Source: Candidatus Gastranaerophilales bacterium
Lineage (GTDB): Bacteria; Cyanobacteriota; Vampirovibrionia; Gastranaerophilales; Gastranaerophilaceae
Direction: 5' to 3'
DNA: 64,000 nt
Assembly: GCA_944324905.1 (NCBI GenBank)
Contig: CALUYB010000001.1
Coordinates: 1-64,000, forward strand
Below are positions 25,909-34,507 of the stretch, piece after piece. Within the stretch, counting starts at the first letter, position 1. The number at the start of each line of letters is the position of its first letter. A model generated the notes under the pieces. That model searched no databases. It was not told the origin of the DNA and saw only the letters and a list, made by a program, of their open reading frames with translations. The position numbers were made by a program, and so were the translations under genes.

Positions 25909-27144
25909 ATGTCAGAAACAACTTTCAAAAACACAACCGTTAAATTAAATGACGCAGGTTTTTCAAAATACTCTGCACTTGCAGCGGATGCTGTTTGCGA
26001 TATTAAATCTCGCGCAGGCAAGAAAGGGCAATTTTTAAACTGGATTGACTTTTTACCAAACAATCAACTAAAAAACATTGACAATTTATTTGATTTAGCA
26101 AAAAAAGCACGCAATGAAAAGTACACAGATATTGCAATTTTAGGCATTGGCGGTTCAAGACATACAACAGAATCATTAGTTAAAATGCTTGGAATTGATA
26201 CGCATGCTCACTTTTATTCATCAGTTGACCCTCTAAGTTTTGAACGCTTTTCAAAAACTCTTGATTTAGATAAAACTCAATTTTTAGTAGTTTCAAAATC
26301 AGGCGGAACACTTGAAACAACTGTAGCATACGAAAGTGCTAGAAAATTAATGCAAAAACATTTAGGCAAAGAAGATGTTTCAGACAGATTTATTGCTATG
26401 ACTGACGCTTCAAGCGAAAAAAGTGCGCTAAGACGCCTTGTTGACAAAGGCGAATTAACCGCAGGCGGCTTTGTTCATGATGATGTTGGCGGAAGATTTT
26501 CAATTTTTGATGATGCGACAATTTTCACACTTGCATTTTTAGGCGTTGAAAAACAAAACGTGATTGACATGTTAAATTCATCACTAGAAGCTCAAAAAGA
26601 GTTTTTAAACAAAAATATTGAAGAAAATGACGCTCTAAGACTTGCTATTTTCAACGTTGAAGCAAGACAAAACGGAAAAATTAAACACTTTGTAGAATAC
26701 TTTGGTGACGCATTTATGGGTACAACTTTATGGGAAAAACAGCTTAAAAATGAATCTCTAAAGGCAAGAATTTCAACAGATACAAATGTGGGTCCGGGGT
26801 ATTTGCACTACAATGCGGAAGCTGATTTGGACGAAAATAACAAAGATTCTTTCTTTACTTTTGTTTATGTGAAATCTGATGATAAAGTATTTAATGCCGT
26901 AATTGAAGGCGTAGTTAATGCTTACAGCGCGCAACACCCTGTATCTCAAATTGTTTTGGCTGATCTTTCTTACAAAACTTTAGGCAGATTCATTGAACTA
27001 AAACACTTTGAAACACTATACACAGGTAACATTTTAAGACGTATGGAAGATAATGTTACACCTGAAGATGAGGCTATGGCAGAGGTACTTCAACCAAACG
27101 TGGAAAAATACAAAAAAGAAGTAAAAGCCGCAATGGCAAAATAA
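25909..27144 (+). CDS. pgi: Glucose-6-phosphate isomerase
   Basis: A 411-residue SIS-domain isomerase converting glucose 6-phosphate to fructose 6-phosphate. GIGGSRH (about residue 80), SKSGGTLET (about 128-137) and DDVGGRFS match PGI signatures. It is shorter than the ~450-550 residues of common bacterial forms, close to the compact clade. GGAAGGA lies upstream, and a TATAAT at 25873-25878 could be its promoter. A strong terminator follows. Confidence 0.88.
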   Translation: MSETTFKNTTVKLNDAGFSKYSALAADAVCDIKSRAGKKGQFLNWIDFLPNNQLKNIDNLFDLAKKARNEKYTDIAILGIGGSRHTTESLVKMLGIDTHAHFYSSVDPLSFERFSKTLDLDKTQFLVVSKSGGTLETTVAYESARKLMQKHLGKEDVSDRFIAMTDASSEKSALRRLVDKGELTAGGFVHDDVGGRFSIFDDATIFTLAFLGVEKQNVIDMLNSSLEAQKEFLNKNIEENDALRLAIFNVEARQNGKIKHFVEYFGDAFMGTTLWEKQLKNESLKARISTDTNVGPGYLHYNAEADLDENNKDSFFTFVYVKSDDKVFNAVIEGVVNAYSAQHPVSQIVLADLSYKTLGRFIELKHFETLYTGNILRRMEDNVTPEDEAMAEVLQPNVEKYKKEVKAAMAK

Positions 27145-27148
27145 CTTA

Positions 27149-27174
27149 AAAGCCCGCAAGAGCGGGCTTTTTTA
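27149..27174 (+). terminator. Terminator of pgi
   Basis: AGCCCGC and GCGGGCT pair around AAGA and are followed by a T-run. It also reads as a terminator for the convergent SIS gene. Confidence 0.88.
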
Positions 27175-27756
27175 ATAATTAAATTCTTTATCAACTTCAA
27201 GGCAAATAAGATGTTCAATCATTTTATGCGCCTCTTGTATCAAGGGAACATCATTAGAAGGTACACATATTGCTATGTCAGCCCTTTGCAGATAAGTTGC
27301 ACCAAGCATTTCACTTGTTAAAAATATAACTTGCATATTCTTTTTTTTGGCTGCATCAATTGCATTTAAAATATTTTTTGAAGTACCGCTTGTCGAAATT
27401 GCTATAAAAACATCGTTTTCGCGTCCCATAGCTTCAATTTGGCGCGAGTAAACATATTCAAAGCTAAAATCATTTGCTACAGCACTCATAACGCAAGGGT
27501 CAGCACAAAGAGCAATTGCAGGCAAGGGCTGGCGTGCAGCATAGAATTTTGCTGCAAACTCAGTTGCCATATGCATAGAATCAGCAGCAGAGCCGCCATT
27601 TCCTGCTACTAAAATTTTACCTTTTCTCCTGATAGATGAAATTACAAGCTGCGCGGCTTGATAAATTTTCATTAAAAGTCTTTCATTATTTAAAATAGCA
27701 ACTTTTACATCGATTGAATGCTCAATGTAGTGCTTGATATCCTCTAACAAATTCAT
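27172..27756 (-). CDS. gmhA: Phosphoheptose isomerase-like SIS protein
   Basis: A 194-residue SIS protein close to GmhA, which turns sedoheptulose 7-phosphate into a heptose phosphate for LPS core or surface glycans. The signature GNGGSAADSMHMATEF (about 52-67) and ISTSGTSKNIL are present, as is the DND-like ANDFSFEYVYSRQ segment. Length matches GmhA. No other heptose genes (hldE, gmhB) are adjacent, so a DiaA-like role is the main alternative. It is divergent from the Fur-family gene. Confidence 0.75.
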   Translation of the reverse strand: MNLLEDIKHYIEHSIDVKVAILNNERLLMKIYQAAQLVISSIRRKGKILVAGNGGSAADSMHMATEFAAKFYAARQPLPAIALCADPCVMSAVANDFSFEYVYSRQIEAMGRENDVFIAISTSGTSKNILNAIDAAKKKNMQVIFLTSEMLGATYLQRADIAICVPSNDVPLIQEAHKMIEHLICLEVDKEFNY

Positions 27757-27817
27757 ACCTCATACTTGCTACATGTATTAATATAGCATATTTTTAAAAG
27801 TTTTTTCAATGTTAATA

Positions 27818-27846
27818 TTGACAAAAATATAAAATTAATGTAAAGT
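27818..27846 (+). promoter_or_regulatory. Promoter of the Fur-family regulator/rubrerythrin operon
   Basis: A perfect TTGACA (27818-27823), a 17-base spacer and TAAAGT (27841-27846). The Fur-box palindrome begins at the last base of the -10. Confidence 0.7.
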
Positions 27847-27860
27847 GATAATTGTTATCA
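27846..27860. promoter_or_regulatory. Fur/PerR box
   Basis: TGATAATTGTTATCA matches the 7-1-7 Fur-family box TGATAATNATTATCA at all but one position. It covers the predicted transcription start, so binding would repress. This implies autoregulation of the operon by the downstream regulator. Confidence 0.75.
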
Positions 27861-27881
27861 GTTTTGGCTAAAATAAACTAT

Positions 27882-28265
27882 ATGAACTATTCAAAGCAAA
27901 GAGAAATAATATATAAAACTTTAGCAGATAATGTTGTTCACCCGAGTGCGGAATATATTTATGAAATTTTAAAAGAGGCAGACAGTAAAATTTCTCTTGC
28001 TACAGTGTATAGAAATCTAAACAAAATGGCATCATGCGGTCATATTAAAAAAATTGAAGGGCTTGAAGACAGAGCGCATTTTGACCATAACACTTTTGAA
28101 CATTACCACTTTATTTGTCAAAAATGCGGCAAAATTTATGATATAGAAAAAGAAGTAGCACCTGAAATAGTTAAAAAAACTCAAGATAAAACAGGTTTTA
28201 CAATAAACAGTCATGATATAGTTTTTCACGGCATTTGCCTTGAATGTAAGAAAAAAGAAAGGTAG
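27882..28265 (+). CDS. Fur-family transcriptional regulator (PerR-like)
   Basis: A 127-residue Fur-family repressor with winged helix (HPSAEYIYEIL, ISLATVYRNLNKM) and dimerisation domain with two CxxC pairs (CQKCG, CLECK) for the structural zinc. Context with rubrerythrin 6 bases downstream and a Fur box over the promoter points to peroxide sensing (PerR). The ATG at 27882 gives the expected N-terminus; no Shine-Dalgarno sequence is visible. Confidence 0.85.
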   Translation: MNYSKQREIIYKTLADNVVHPSAEYIYEILKEADSKISLATVYRNLNKMASCGHIKKIEGLEDRAHFDHNTFEHYHFICQKCGKIYDIEKEVAPEIVKKTQDKTGFTINSHDIVFHGICLECKKKER

Positions 28266-28271
28266 AAAAAG

Positions 28272-28814
28272 ATGACAAAATTTGTATGTACAGTATGCGG
28301 CTGGTCAACTGAAGCGGATAAACAACCTGAAAAATGCCCTCTTTGCGGCGCAACAACTTTTAGTGTTGTAGATAGCTCAAAGGGTAAAGTATATGCTTGC
28401 GAACACACAATTGCAACAACTGAAGGACTTGACCCTATGGTAGTTGAAGGCTTAAAAGCTAACTTTGCAGGCGAATGTACAGAAGTTGGTATGTATCTTG
28501 CAATGAGCAGACAGGCTGAGCGCGAAGGCTATCCTGAAGTTGCAGAAGCTTTTAAAAGATATGCTTATGAGGAAGCTGAACACGCTGCTAAATTTGCAGA
28601 GCTTTTAGGTGAAGTTGTAACATCTTCAACAAAAAAGAACCTTGAAATGAGAGCAGAAGCTGAACATGGCGCATGCCAAGGCAAATTAGATATTGCAAAA
28701 AGAGCAAAAGAATTGGGCTATGACGCTATCCATGATACAGTTCATGAAATGGCAAAAGACGAAGCTCGCCATGGCAGAGGCTTTGATGGTTTATTAAAAA
28801 GATATTTTTCATAA
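28272..28814 (+). CDS. Rubrerythrin (rubredoxin domain first)
   Basis: A 180-residue non-haem iron protein reducing hydrogen peroxide in anaerobes. An N-terminal rubredoxin-like domain (CTVCG, CPLCG, residues 6-27) precedes a ferritin-like diiron domain with EEAEH (about residue 95) and DEARH (about 157). The iron-sulfur domain is at the N-terminus, the reverse of classical rubrerythrin. It is co-transcribed with the Fur-family gene, so probably induced by peroxide. Confidence 0.92.
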   Translation: MTKFVCTVCGWSTEADKQPEKCPLCGATTFSVVDSSKGKVYACEHTIATTEGLDPMVVEGLKANFAGECTEVGMYLAMSRQAEREGYPEVAEAFKRYAYEEAEHAAKFAELLGEVVTSSTKKNLEMRAEAEHGACQGKLDIAKRAKELGYDAIHDTVHEMAKDEARHGRGFDGLLKRYFS

Positions 28815-28832
28815 TAAATACAACCCTAATTT

Positions 28833-28861
28833 AATGCCGCCTAACTAGGCGGCATTTTTAT
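28833..28861. terminator. Bidirectional terminator between rubrerythrin and fliN
   Basis: AATGCCGCC and GGCGGCATT form a 9-bp stem with T and A runs on the two sides; its right edge overlaps the fliN stop. Confidence 0.88.
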
Positions 28862-29409
28862 TGTAAATTATGAATATTTTGATGTGAGACATTTGTTACC
28901 CGAAGACCAAATTTATCCTCTATTACAATAACTTCACCGTAAGCTATAAATCTTCCGTTTGCGTAAAGTTCAACTTGTTCACCCGCAACCTTATTTAGTT
29001 CAACAATCGAGCCTTTTGATAAATCAAGAATTTTTTTTACCGAGCTTTTTGCCCTGCCTAATTCAACAGTAATGTGCATTTTAACATCTTGCATAATATC
29101 AAGATTAGCCTTAGGGTCATCGCTCAGATGTTCTTTGTCATCTTCAAAAGAAACAAATTGAACAGGCGCGACTGTAACTAAATCTAAATCTGCTTTTTTT
29201 GATTCTTTAGGTTTTTTTGGCGCGACAACAGGCTCAAAACCAACATCAGGCTCTTGAACTTCAAGCTCTTGAATTTCTTTTTCTTCAACTTCTTCTTGAG
29301 CTTCAGAAATTTCTTCAGTTGTTTCTTCTACAAGCTCGCTATTTTCCTCAATTAATTCAAGCTCTTTTTGTTCTTCCAAGTTTTCGTCGTTTTTAATTTC
29401 TTCTTCCAT
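28858..29409 (-). CDS. fliN: Flagellar motor switch protein FliN-like
   Basis: A 183-residue protein whose last ~80 residues form a SpoA domain (VELGRAKSSVKKILDLSKGSI, VELYANGRFIAYGEVIVI, FGLRVTNV), the FliN/FliY C-ring module. The first ~75 residues are extremely Glu-rich, an extension not found in E. coli FliN; no CheC-like phosphatase region is seen. It is last in a motA-motB-fliL-fliN operon, 6 bases after fliL. Confidence 0.88.
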   Translation of the reverse strand: MEEEIKNDENLEEQKELELIEENSELVEETTEEISEAQEEVEEKEIQELEVQEPDVGFEPVVAPKKPKESKKADLDLVTVAPVQFVSFEDDKEHLSDDPKANLDIMQDVKMHITVELGRAKSSVKKILDLSKGSIVELNKVAGEQVELYANGRFIAYGEVIVIEDKFGLRVTNVSHQNIHNLQ

Positions 29410-29415
29410 AAAAAC

Positions 29416-30039
29416 CTATTGGATTATAAATTGTCCAAAACTTACTCTTAAAACTTCTCTCTGTCCGTTAAAGACAGTATTTACCATCTCTTTAATTTCT
29501 TCTTTTGCAAGCTCTTTACCTGTTGCAGTAGATAATTCATCAGATGTCTTATTTGACATAACAGAAATTATTGCATCTCTAACTGCCGGCTTATACTGTT
29601 CCATTTCAGCCGCAATAGACTCCATAGGGTTGGCAGGAGCTGCGCCATGACCGCCTGATTTTTCCTGAGGAGCATTTAACATTTCAATTTCTTCAGGAGT
29701 TTTAGATAATTCCATTGCAACGTTAACTTTTAAATATCTTCTCGGGTTAATATCTGCAAGGTTTAAAATAAAATCACCTAAATCAAGCAAAATGCCACGT
29801 TCATCTTCAACAGTTTCAGTTTCTTCAATTTGCTCGTCAGGACTGTGAAATTGAGATATTTTATTTGTAATCATAGAATCAAAAAGTGAGTACATAATTA
29901 TCATAAAAATTCCAAGAATTACAATTGTAACAACAGTATTGGCTACAATCATAACATTTGTATTAACATTGCCTAATGGCTTTTTATTGTTTGCTTCCTC
30001 TTTTGGTTTGGCATCTTTTGTCTGTAATGGTTTTGACAT
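29416..30039 (-). CDS. fliL: Flagellar basal body-associated protein FliL
   Basis: A 207-residue single-pass membrane protein (TM about residues 28-50) with a periplasmic FliL domain: LGDFILNLAD, RYLKVNVAMELS and the C-terminal VLRVSFGQFIIQ are typical. A 30-residue insertion rich in Gly/Ala (GGHGAAPANP) interrupts the domain. FliL forms rings around the stator and tunes motor function. ACGGAG precedes the ATG. Confidence 0.88.
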   Translation of the reverse strand: MSKPLQTKDAKPKEEANNKKPLGNVNTNVMIVANTVVTIVILGIFMIIMYSLFDSMITNKISQFHSPDEQIEETETVEDERGILLDLGDFILNLADINPRRYLKVNVAMELSKTPEEIEMLNAPQEKSGGHGAAPANPMESIAAEMEQYKPAVRDAIISVMSNKTSDELSTATGKELAKEEIKEMVNTVFNGQREVLRVSFGQFIIQ

Positions 30040-30051
30040 ATTTTCACTCCG

Positions 30052-30771
30052 TTAGTTTATAATTATTATATCAACTCGCCTGTTTTTTGCTCTGCCTTCT
30101 TGTGTGTCATTTGTTGCAACAGGCATATTATCTGCATATCCAGCTGCACTCAGGCGGTTTTTATCTATTCCGTTTGACATCATATAGCTTAATATATTCA
30201 CTGCCCTTGCACTTGATAATTCCCAGTTTGAAGAATATTTACCGCCTTTTATGGGTAAATTATCGCTATGACCTTCAACTCTTATTTGTTTGTCATTTTT
30301 CTTTAACTCAGCTATTAGAATATCAAGTGACTTTTTCGAGTCAGCTTTTATTATAGCAGATCCTTCATCAAAAAGCACCCCTTCACCCAAACGGATTGTA
30401 ATTTTTGCGTCCTGTTCAATTACCTGCACGTCTTTTTTATCTTTAAGCGCAATATTTAATTCATTAAGCGTTTTTTCAAACTCTATAACTTTAATTTCTT
30501 TAGAATCAGAAGGATTTTTAACACCGTCTATTAAATGATTAGGGCCATTAGGGCTTTGCTTTTGTTCTTGAGTCTGCTCTTGTTTTTTTGCCTGTGCTAA
30601 AACTTTGTCGGAAATTTCAAAATTTGAACCAATCCACAAGACCATAAATATTGCAAGCAAAACAGTAACAAAATCAGCGTAAGACACCACCCAGCGATTA
30701 AGATGATTTTTATTATCTTTACCATTTACATTTTTATATATATTTTTATATTTATCGTATAAATTATTCAT
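30052..30771 (-). CDS. motB: Flagellar stator protein MotB
   Basis: A 239-residue stator subunit: a cytoplasmic N-terminus, a single transmembrane helix SYADFVTVLLAIFMVLWI containing the proton/ion-carrying Asp, a plug/linker region and a C-terminal OmpA-like peptidoglycan-binding domain (VEGHSDNLP, NWELSSARAVNIL). The ATG at 30771 is one base after the motA stop, so an upstream TTG is not needed. Length and order (motA-motB) are standard. Confidence 0.93.
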   Translation of the reverse strand: MNNLYDKYKNIYKNVNGKDNKNHLNRWVVSYADFVTVLLAIFMVLWIGSNFEISDKVLAQAKKQEQTQEQKQSPNGPNHLIDGVKNPSDSKEIKVIEFEKTLNELNIALKDKKDVQVIEQDAKITIRLGEGVLFDEGSAIIKADSKKSLDILIAELKKNDKQIRVEGHSDNLPIKGGKYSSNWELSSARAVNILSYMMSNGIDKNRLSAAGYADNMPVATNDTQEGRAKNRRVDIIIIN

Positions 30772-30772
30772 T

Positions 30773-31570
30773 TTATGCTGCAAAAGGAATAACCTTGCCC
30801 TCGCTTATTGTATTTGCATTTATAATTTTATTTAACTTTTCACTTATAATAACTGAACTTTGCATATTTGCAATGTCTAAAATGCTTGATATTATTATCT
30901 CTTGCTCTAAAAGTTTTTCATTTAAAATATTTTTTAACTTCTTTGCAATAGGAAGAAATATTAAATTTGCACTGCCCACCCCGTAAACCGTTGCTATAAA
31001 AGCAGTTGCAATACCACCCAACAGTGCTTTAGGGTCAGAACTTACAGCTGAGATTTGAATTAAGCCCATAACCGCACCAATCATCCCAAAAGTCGGCGCG
31101 TAGCCGCCCATTTCTTCAAAAATTTCAACATTTTTAAAGTCATCTTTATTTTCATAAAAACACATTAATCTAAGATTTTCCTCAAGGGTTTTAGGGTCAT
31201 CATCCTCTACAAGAGAGCTTGCCGCTTTTTTTAAAAATGGATTTTGAATGTAATCAATAACTTCATTTAGTGCCAATAACCCCTTGGCGCGAGCGATTTT
31301 TGCAAGCTCTAAAATATCATCTGCAAGCAGTGCCATATCTTTATTTTCAAAAACAAAAAGTGATTTTAGCGAACAAAAAGCACTCATTAACTCTTTTATT
31401 GAAAAACTTATGCAAATAGCGCAGATTGTCCCACCAATAACGATTAAAAAGGCATGAGGAGCTATAATATAACTTAGCGATTTTGTTTTTAATATAACAG
31501 GCGCAAAAAGTGCAACCATGCCTGCAAGCAATATAAAAATCAGCTCTAATCCTTTTTTAGAGGTATTCAT
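30773..31570 (-). CDS. motA: Flagellar stator protein MotA
   Basis: A 265-residue four-helix membrane protein forming the stator channel with MotB. The N-terminal helices, the cytoplasmic loop with charged residues, and the GGYAPTFGMIGAVMGLIQ segment with the later GGIATAFIATVYGVGSAN are diagnostic. Coupling ion is not certain. Its start overlaps the end of an uncharacterised secreted protein by 14 bases. Confidence 0.94.
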   Translation of the reverse strand: MNTSKKGLELIFILLAGMVALFAPVILKTKSLSYIIAPHAFLIVIGGTICAICISFSIKELMSAFCSLKSLFVFENKDMALLADDILELAKIARAKGLLALNEVIDYIQNPFLKKAASSLVEDDDPKTLEENLRLMCFYENKDDFKNVEIFEEMGGYAPTFGMIGAVMGLIQISAVSSDPKALLGGIATAFIATVYGVGSANLIFLPIAKKLKNILNEKLLEQEIIISSILDIANMQSSVIISEKLNKIINANTISEGKVIPFAA

Positions 31571-32462
31571 ACCTGTTACTCCTCTTTAGGCTTTTTACCC
31601 AATCTACAAATTTATTTTTCTTTGTTTCAATGTTTTCTAAAGTATCTTCTTTTAGTTTTTCAGTATCCCATCTTTTAGCGTCAATATCAGTCAAGCGCTT
31701 TTTAGTACCTATATTTTTCATATCCTTAAAGTATTTAATTGTATTACCTCTGTTTATTTCAACAGGCGGAGTTGTATAAGATGGGTCAATCAAGCGCATT
31801 CTGACCTGTTTTGAAATTTCAGGGCTAATGTATTTTGAATACTCTTTTAACCTCAGCATACCTTCATAGTTGTTTGAAATAGTAGTATCAAGGTTTTTAA
31901 ATTTATTATTTCTTATATTTTTAGCGTAAATTTGCTCCCACAAGACAATTTCATGCTCAACATCCACAAAAGCAACATAAACACTAAGCCTGTGAGTAGG
32001 GTTTACAACGTCCATACTTTGAATATTAGCTACATTCCAAAGAGTATTTTTCAAAAAATCCCTTTGAATATCAACAGAACTTGTCATCACAATAAGTTTT
32101 TTAACGCCTGTTGCACGACAAATTTTCTTTAACAGCGCATAATCAAGGTCATAACCTTGTTGCAAAGAGCTAAGTGTTTCTAAATCATACTGGCTTACAC
32201 CCATATTGGTTAATAATCGCTGTGTTGTTGCAACACTAACTACACTAACGCCGGATTTTACAAGGTTAGCACGAACATCCTGCAAAAAGAACTCAGGGGT
32301 TTTAAAGTAAGCATTATAAGGGTTAATTTGGGTTAAAATAGCATCTGACACTATGCCAATTCGCTCATAAGCGTTGGCATTTAGTGAAAATATGCACATT
32401 AAAAGTGCAGATAATAAAAACCTTATTATACCCCTTGTCATAGTAATTAAATTATCATTCAT
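31557..32462 (-). CDS. Uncharacterised secreted protein, first gene of the motAB operon
   Basis: A 301-residue protein not recognised. A signal peptide (FLLSALLMCIFSLNANA, cleavage near residue 31) is followed by a compact domain of ~170 residues with alternating beta/alpha pattern (ERIGIVSDAIL, LLKKICRATGVKKLIVMTSS, YVAFVDVEHEIVLWEQIYA) and a basic, Lys-rich tail. The pattern of a stretch binding a protein name-like ligand is not evident. Tight overlap with motA suggests a periplasmic or outer-membrane accessory of the flagellar motor (a FlgP/FlgT-type role is conceivable). No Shine-Dalgarno sequence is visible. Confidence 0.6.
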   Translation of the reverse strand: MNDNLITMTRGIIRFLLSALLMCIFSLNANAYERIGIVSDAILTQINPYNAYFKTPEFFLQDVRANLVKSGVSVVSVATTQRLLTNMGVSQYDLETLSSLQQGYDLDYALLKKICRATGVKKLIVMTSSVDIQRDFLKNTLWNVANIQSMDVVNPTHRLSVYVAFVDVEHEIVLWEQIYAKNIRNNKFKNLDTTISNNYEGMLRLKEYSKYISPEISKQVRMRLIDPSYTTPPVEINRGNTIKYFKDMKNIGTKKRLTDIDAKRWDTEKLKEDTLENIETKKNKFVDWVKSLKRSNRYEYL

Positions 32463-32520
32463 TTTATTTTAGTGAAAATCATATATTAGTATGAAATTTT
32501 GACATTTTTCAAAAAATTAT

Positions 32521-32547
32521 TAAATTTATTTTGAAATATGCCGATAA
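32521..32547 (+). promoter_or_regulatory. Sigma-28 (FliA) flagellar promoter
   Basis: TAAA (32521-32524), exactly 15 bases, then GCCGATAA (32540-32547): a perfect match to the FliA consensus TAAA-N15-GCCGATAA. It lies 31 bases before the fliJ ATG. Confidence 0.85.
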
Positions 32548-32578
32548 AAAAACGGTAAAACTATAATCGAGTAATAAA

Positions 32579-33076
32579 ATGCCTTTTCGCTACAGACTCC
32601 AAAAGTTCCTTGAAATTAGAATAAGAAAAAAAGAAGAACAACTGCAAGAAGTAATTAAAGCGCAAAGTGAAGTCGACAGGATTGAATTACTTATTATTAA
32701 AAACAATAAAGACATTCAAGACACGAGGGTAAATATGCGAAAGTCAGACCCTATGATGTACGAGGGCTTTGATAATTTTTTAAAACACTTGTATGAAATA
32801 GGCGAACAATTAGAACTTGAAAAGCAAGAGGCTATAAAAAAACTCGAAGAAGAAAAAGAAAAACTACGCGAGCGCGAAAAGGAAGTAAACGTCCTTGAAA
32901 AACACAAAGAACACAAACGTGAAGAATACCTGCAAGAGCAAAAGGCACTGGAGTTAAAACAACTAAATGAAATAGGCGCGCAAAAGCATTTTGCAAAAAC
33001 ACGAGAAAAACAGGAAGAAGAAATGCTTGACGAGCTTAGGGAGCAAAATGATTATCGAAAACACAACCGCAACTGA
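32579..33076 (+). CDS. fliJ: Flagellar export protein FliJ-like
   Basis: A 165-residue, almost entirely charged coiled-coil protein (PFRYRLQKFLEIRIRKKEEQL at the start, the classical FliJ opening F-x-L-x-x-x-L-x-x-R). FliJ is the soluble stalk-like factor of the flagellar type III export ATPase complex. Size fits. It begins a sigma-28-driven operon with a FliK-like gene and a hook/rod gene. No FliI is adjacent. Confidence 0.78.
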   Translation: MPFRYRLQKFLEIRIRKKEEQLQEVIKAQSEVDRIELLIIKNNKDIQDTRVNMRKSDPMMYEGFDNFLKHLYEIGEQLELEKQEAIKKLEEEKEKLREREKEVNVLEKHKEHKREEYLQEQKALELKQLNEIGAQKHFAKTREKQEEEMLDELREQNDYRKHNRN

Positions 33077-33677
33077 GCAAAATTTTGAAACAAATATACA
33101 AAATACCATCTCAAACGACGCCTACACTAAAAAAGGCGCTGTTGGAGTGTTCAAAAGTGAATTCGAAAAACTTTTGTCTAATTTTTCAAAAGAAAAAGTT
33201 CTAAACAAAGATGATGAAATTAATAAACTATTTTTAGACCTTGATTTTGGTGCGCAATATGACATTGAAAGCACAAAAATAGGGCAGGCTGATGCTATGT
33301 TTTTTATTAATATGCTTAATCAAAACGGGCTTATTAATTATCAAGTTGAAGACGACGGATTGCAAATTTCAACAAAAAATGACCAGCAAATGCAGGTTTC
33401 AAAAAGTTTAATATCAATGCTGCAAAGTTCTTACGATACAAAAAAACCAATAAGAATGGACTTTGACAACAATGTAACCGTTATTTTAAAACTCGATGAC
33501 AAAGGAAAAATTAACGCACATTTTATCCCTGGGGACAAAGCTGTTGAAGAATACCTTAAAAACAATATTCCATATCTAAGACAAAGATTTGATGAACAAA
33601 ATATTTCTTATTCAAACATTAGTTACAGACAACAAAAAGACCAAAACCAAAAAAACAAAAAGGAGAATAACCAATGA
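33048..33677 (+). CDS. Putative FliK-like flagellar protein
   Basis: A 209-residue protein. The N-terminal half is unremarkable; the C-terminal ~80 residues (RMDFDNNVTVILKLDDKG, AVEEYLKNNIPYLRQRFDEQ) resemble the Flg_hook domain of hook-length control protein FliK: beta-strands then a long helix with LRQ, then a final strand and a polar Gln/Asn/Lys tail. It is much shorter than typical FliK. ATG 33048 overlaps fliJ by 29 bases and has AGGGAG upstream. The stop overlaps the next ATG. Assignment rests on position and weak pattern. Confidence 0.45.
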   Translation: MIIENTTATEQNFETNIQNTISNDAYTKKGAVGVFKSEFEKLLSNFSKEKVLNKDDEINKLFLDLDFGAQYDIESTKIGQADAMFFINMLNQNGLINYQVEDDGLQISTKNDQQMQVSKSLISMLQSSYDTKKPIRMDFDNNVTVILKLDDKGKINAHFIPGDKAVEEYLKNNIPYLRQRFDEQNISYSNISYRQQKDQNQKNKKENNQ

Positions 33678-34507
33678 AAGACGCATACGTTAACGCTATA
33701 AATATTCAAGCGGCAACAAGGCACTGGATGGATGCGGTATCAGAAAATATGGTTAACATGTATACCCCCGGGTATCGTGAAAATCAGGTTACCTTTAAAA
33801 CTTTTTTGGATGCGGTGCAGCTTGACGGTTATTTAAAAAACACCAGTCAAGGTAAAGCAATTCCCGGAACATCTACTGAAAACGTATTTCTAGAGGGTAA
33901 CGGCTATTTTGTTGTAAGAAATGACGAAGGAAGAATTGCCTACACACGTCTTGGCGAATTTAAATTTGACGGTGAAGGTGTATATAAAGCCTCTGACGGC
34001 TCAAAGGTTCAAGGTTATATATTAAATGACCATGGCGAGATTATGGCAGGTACAAAAACCCTTACAAGTGCAGAGTTTGACGAAACCACAGCTAACGGTG
34101 GCGCACTGAGCATTCCCACAACTGAAATTAAGCTCTGGATTGACCCTGATAACGGTAAATTCTTAGGTAAATATGACGAATATGAAATAAAAGGCGACGG
34201 TATTTTATACGGGAAATCAAACAACGGCAAAGACGCAACACCACTGTATAAAATCGCTGTTATGAATTTTCACAACCCGCAAGAATTATACCAATACAAA
34301 GATGGCTACTTTGTTGAAACTGCAGAGTCAGGAAGGCCTGTTATAGGTAAAGCAGAAATCACAAGCGGTATGATTGAATTATCTAACATAGATTTTAAAG
34401 CCAATGCAACATATTATCAGGAAGCAAAAATGCAAATGGAGCTTTCCAACAAGCTTATTTCAAGCTACAAGCAACTTTTGCAAAATGCGCTGCAACTGTT
34501 AGATTAG
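33674..34507 (+). CDS. Flagellar hook/rod protein (FlgE/FlgF/FlgG family)
   Basis: A 277-residue axial protein. The N-terminal helix (NAINIQAATRHWMDAVSENMVNMYTPGYRE) contains the family's N-x-x-T-P-G-Y signature, followed by GNGYFVV and the C-terminal coiled segment ending SYKQLLQNALQLLD. Length fits FlgF/FlgG rods or a short FlgE hook; which one cannot be decided. The ATG overlaps the previous stop, so translation is coupled. Convergent with cysE (4-base overlap). Confidence 0.82.
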   Translation: MKDAYVNAINIQAATRHWMDAVSENMVNMYTPGYRENQVTFKTFLDAVQLDGYLKNTSQGKAIPGTSTENVFLEGNGYFVVRNDEGRIAYTRLGEFKFDGEGVYKASDGSKVQGYILNDHGEIMAGTKTLTSAEFDETTANGGALSIPTTEIKLWIDPDNGKFLGKYDEYEIKGDGILYGKSNNGKDATPLYKIAVMNFHNPQELYQYKDGYFVETAESGRPVIGKAEITSGMIELSNIDFKANATYYQEAKMQMELSNKLISSYKQLLQNALQLLD

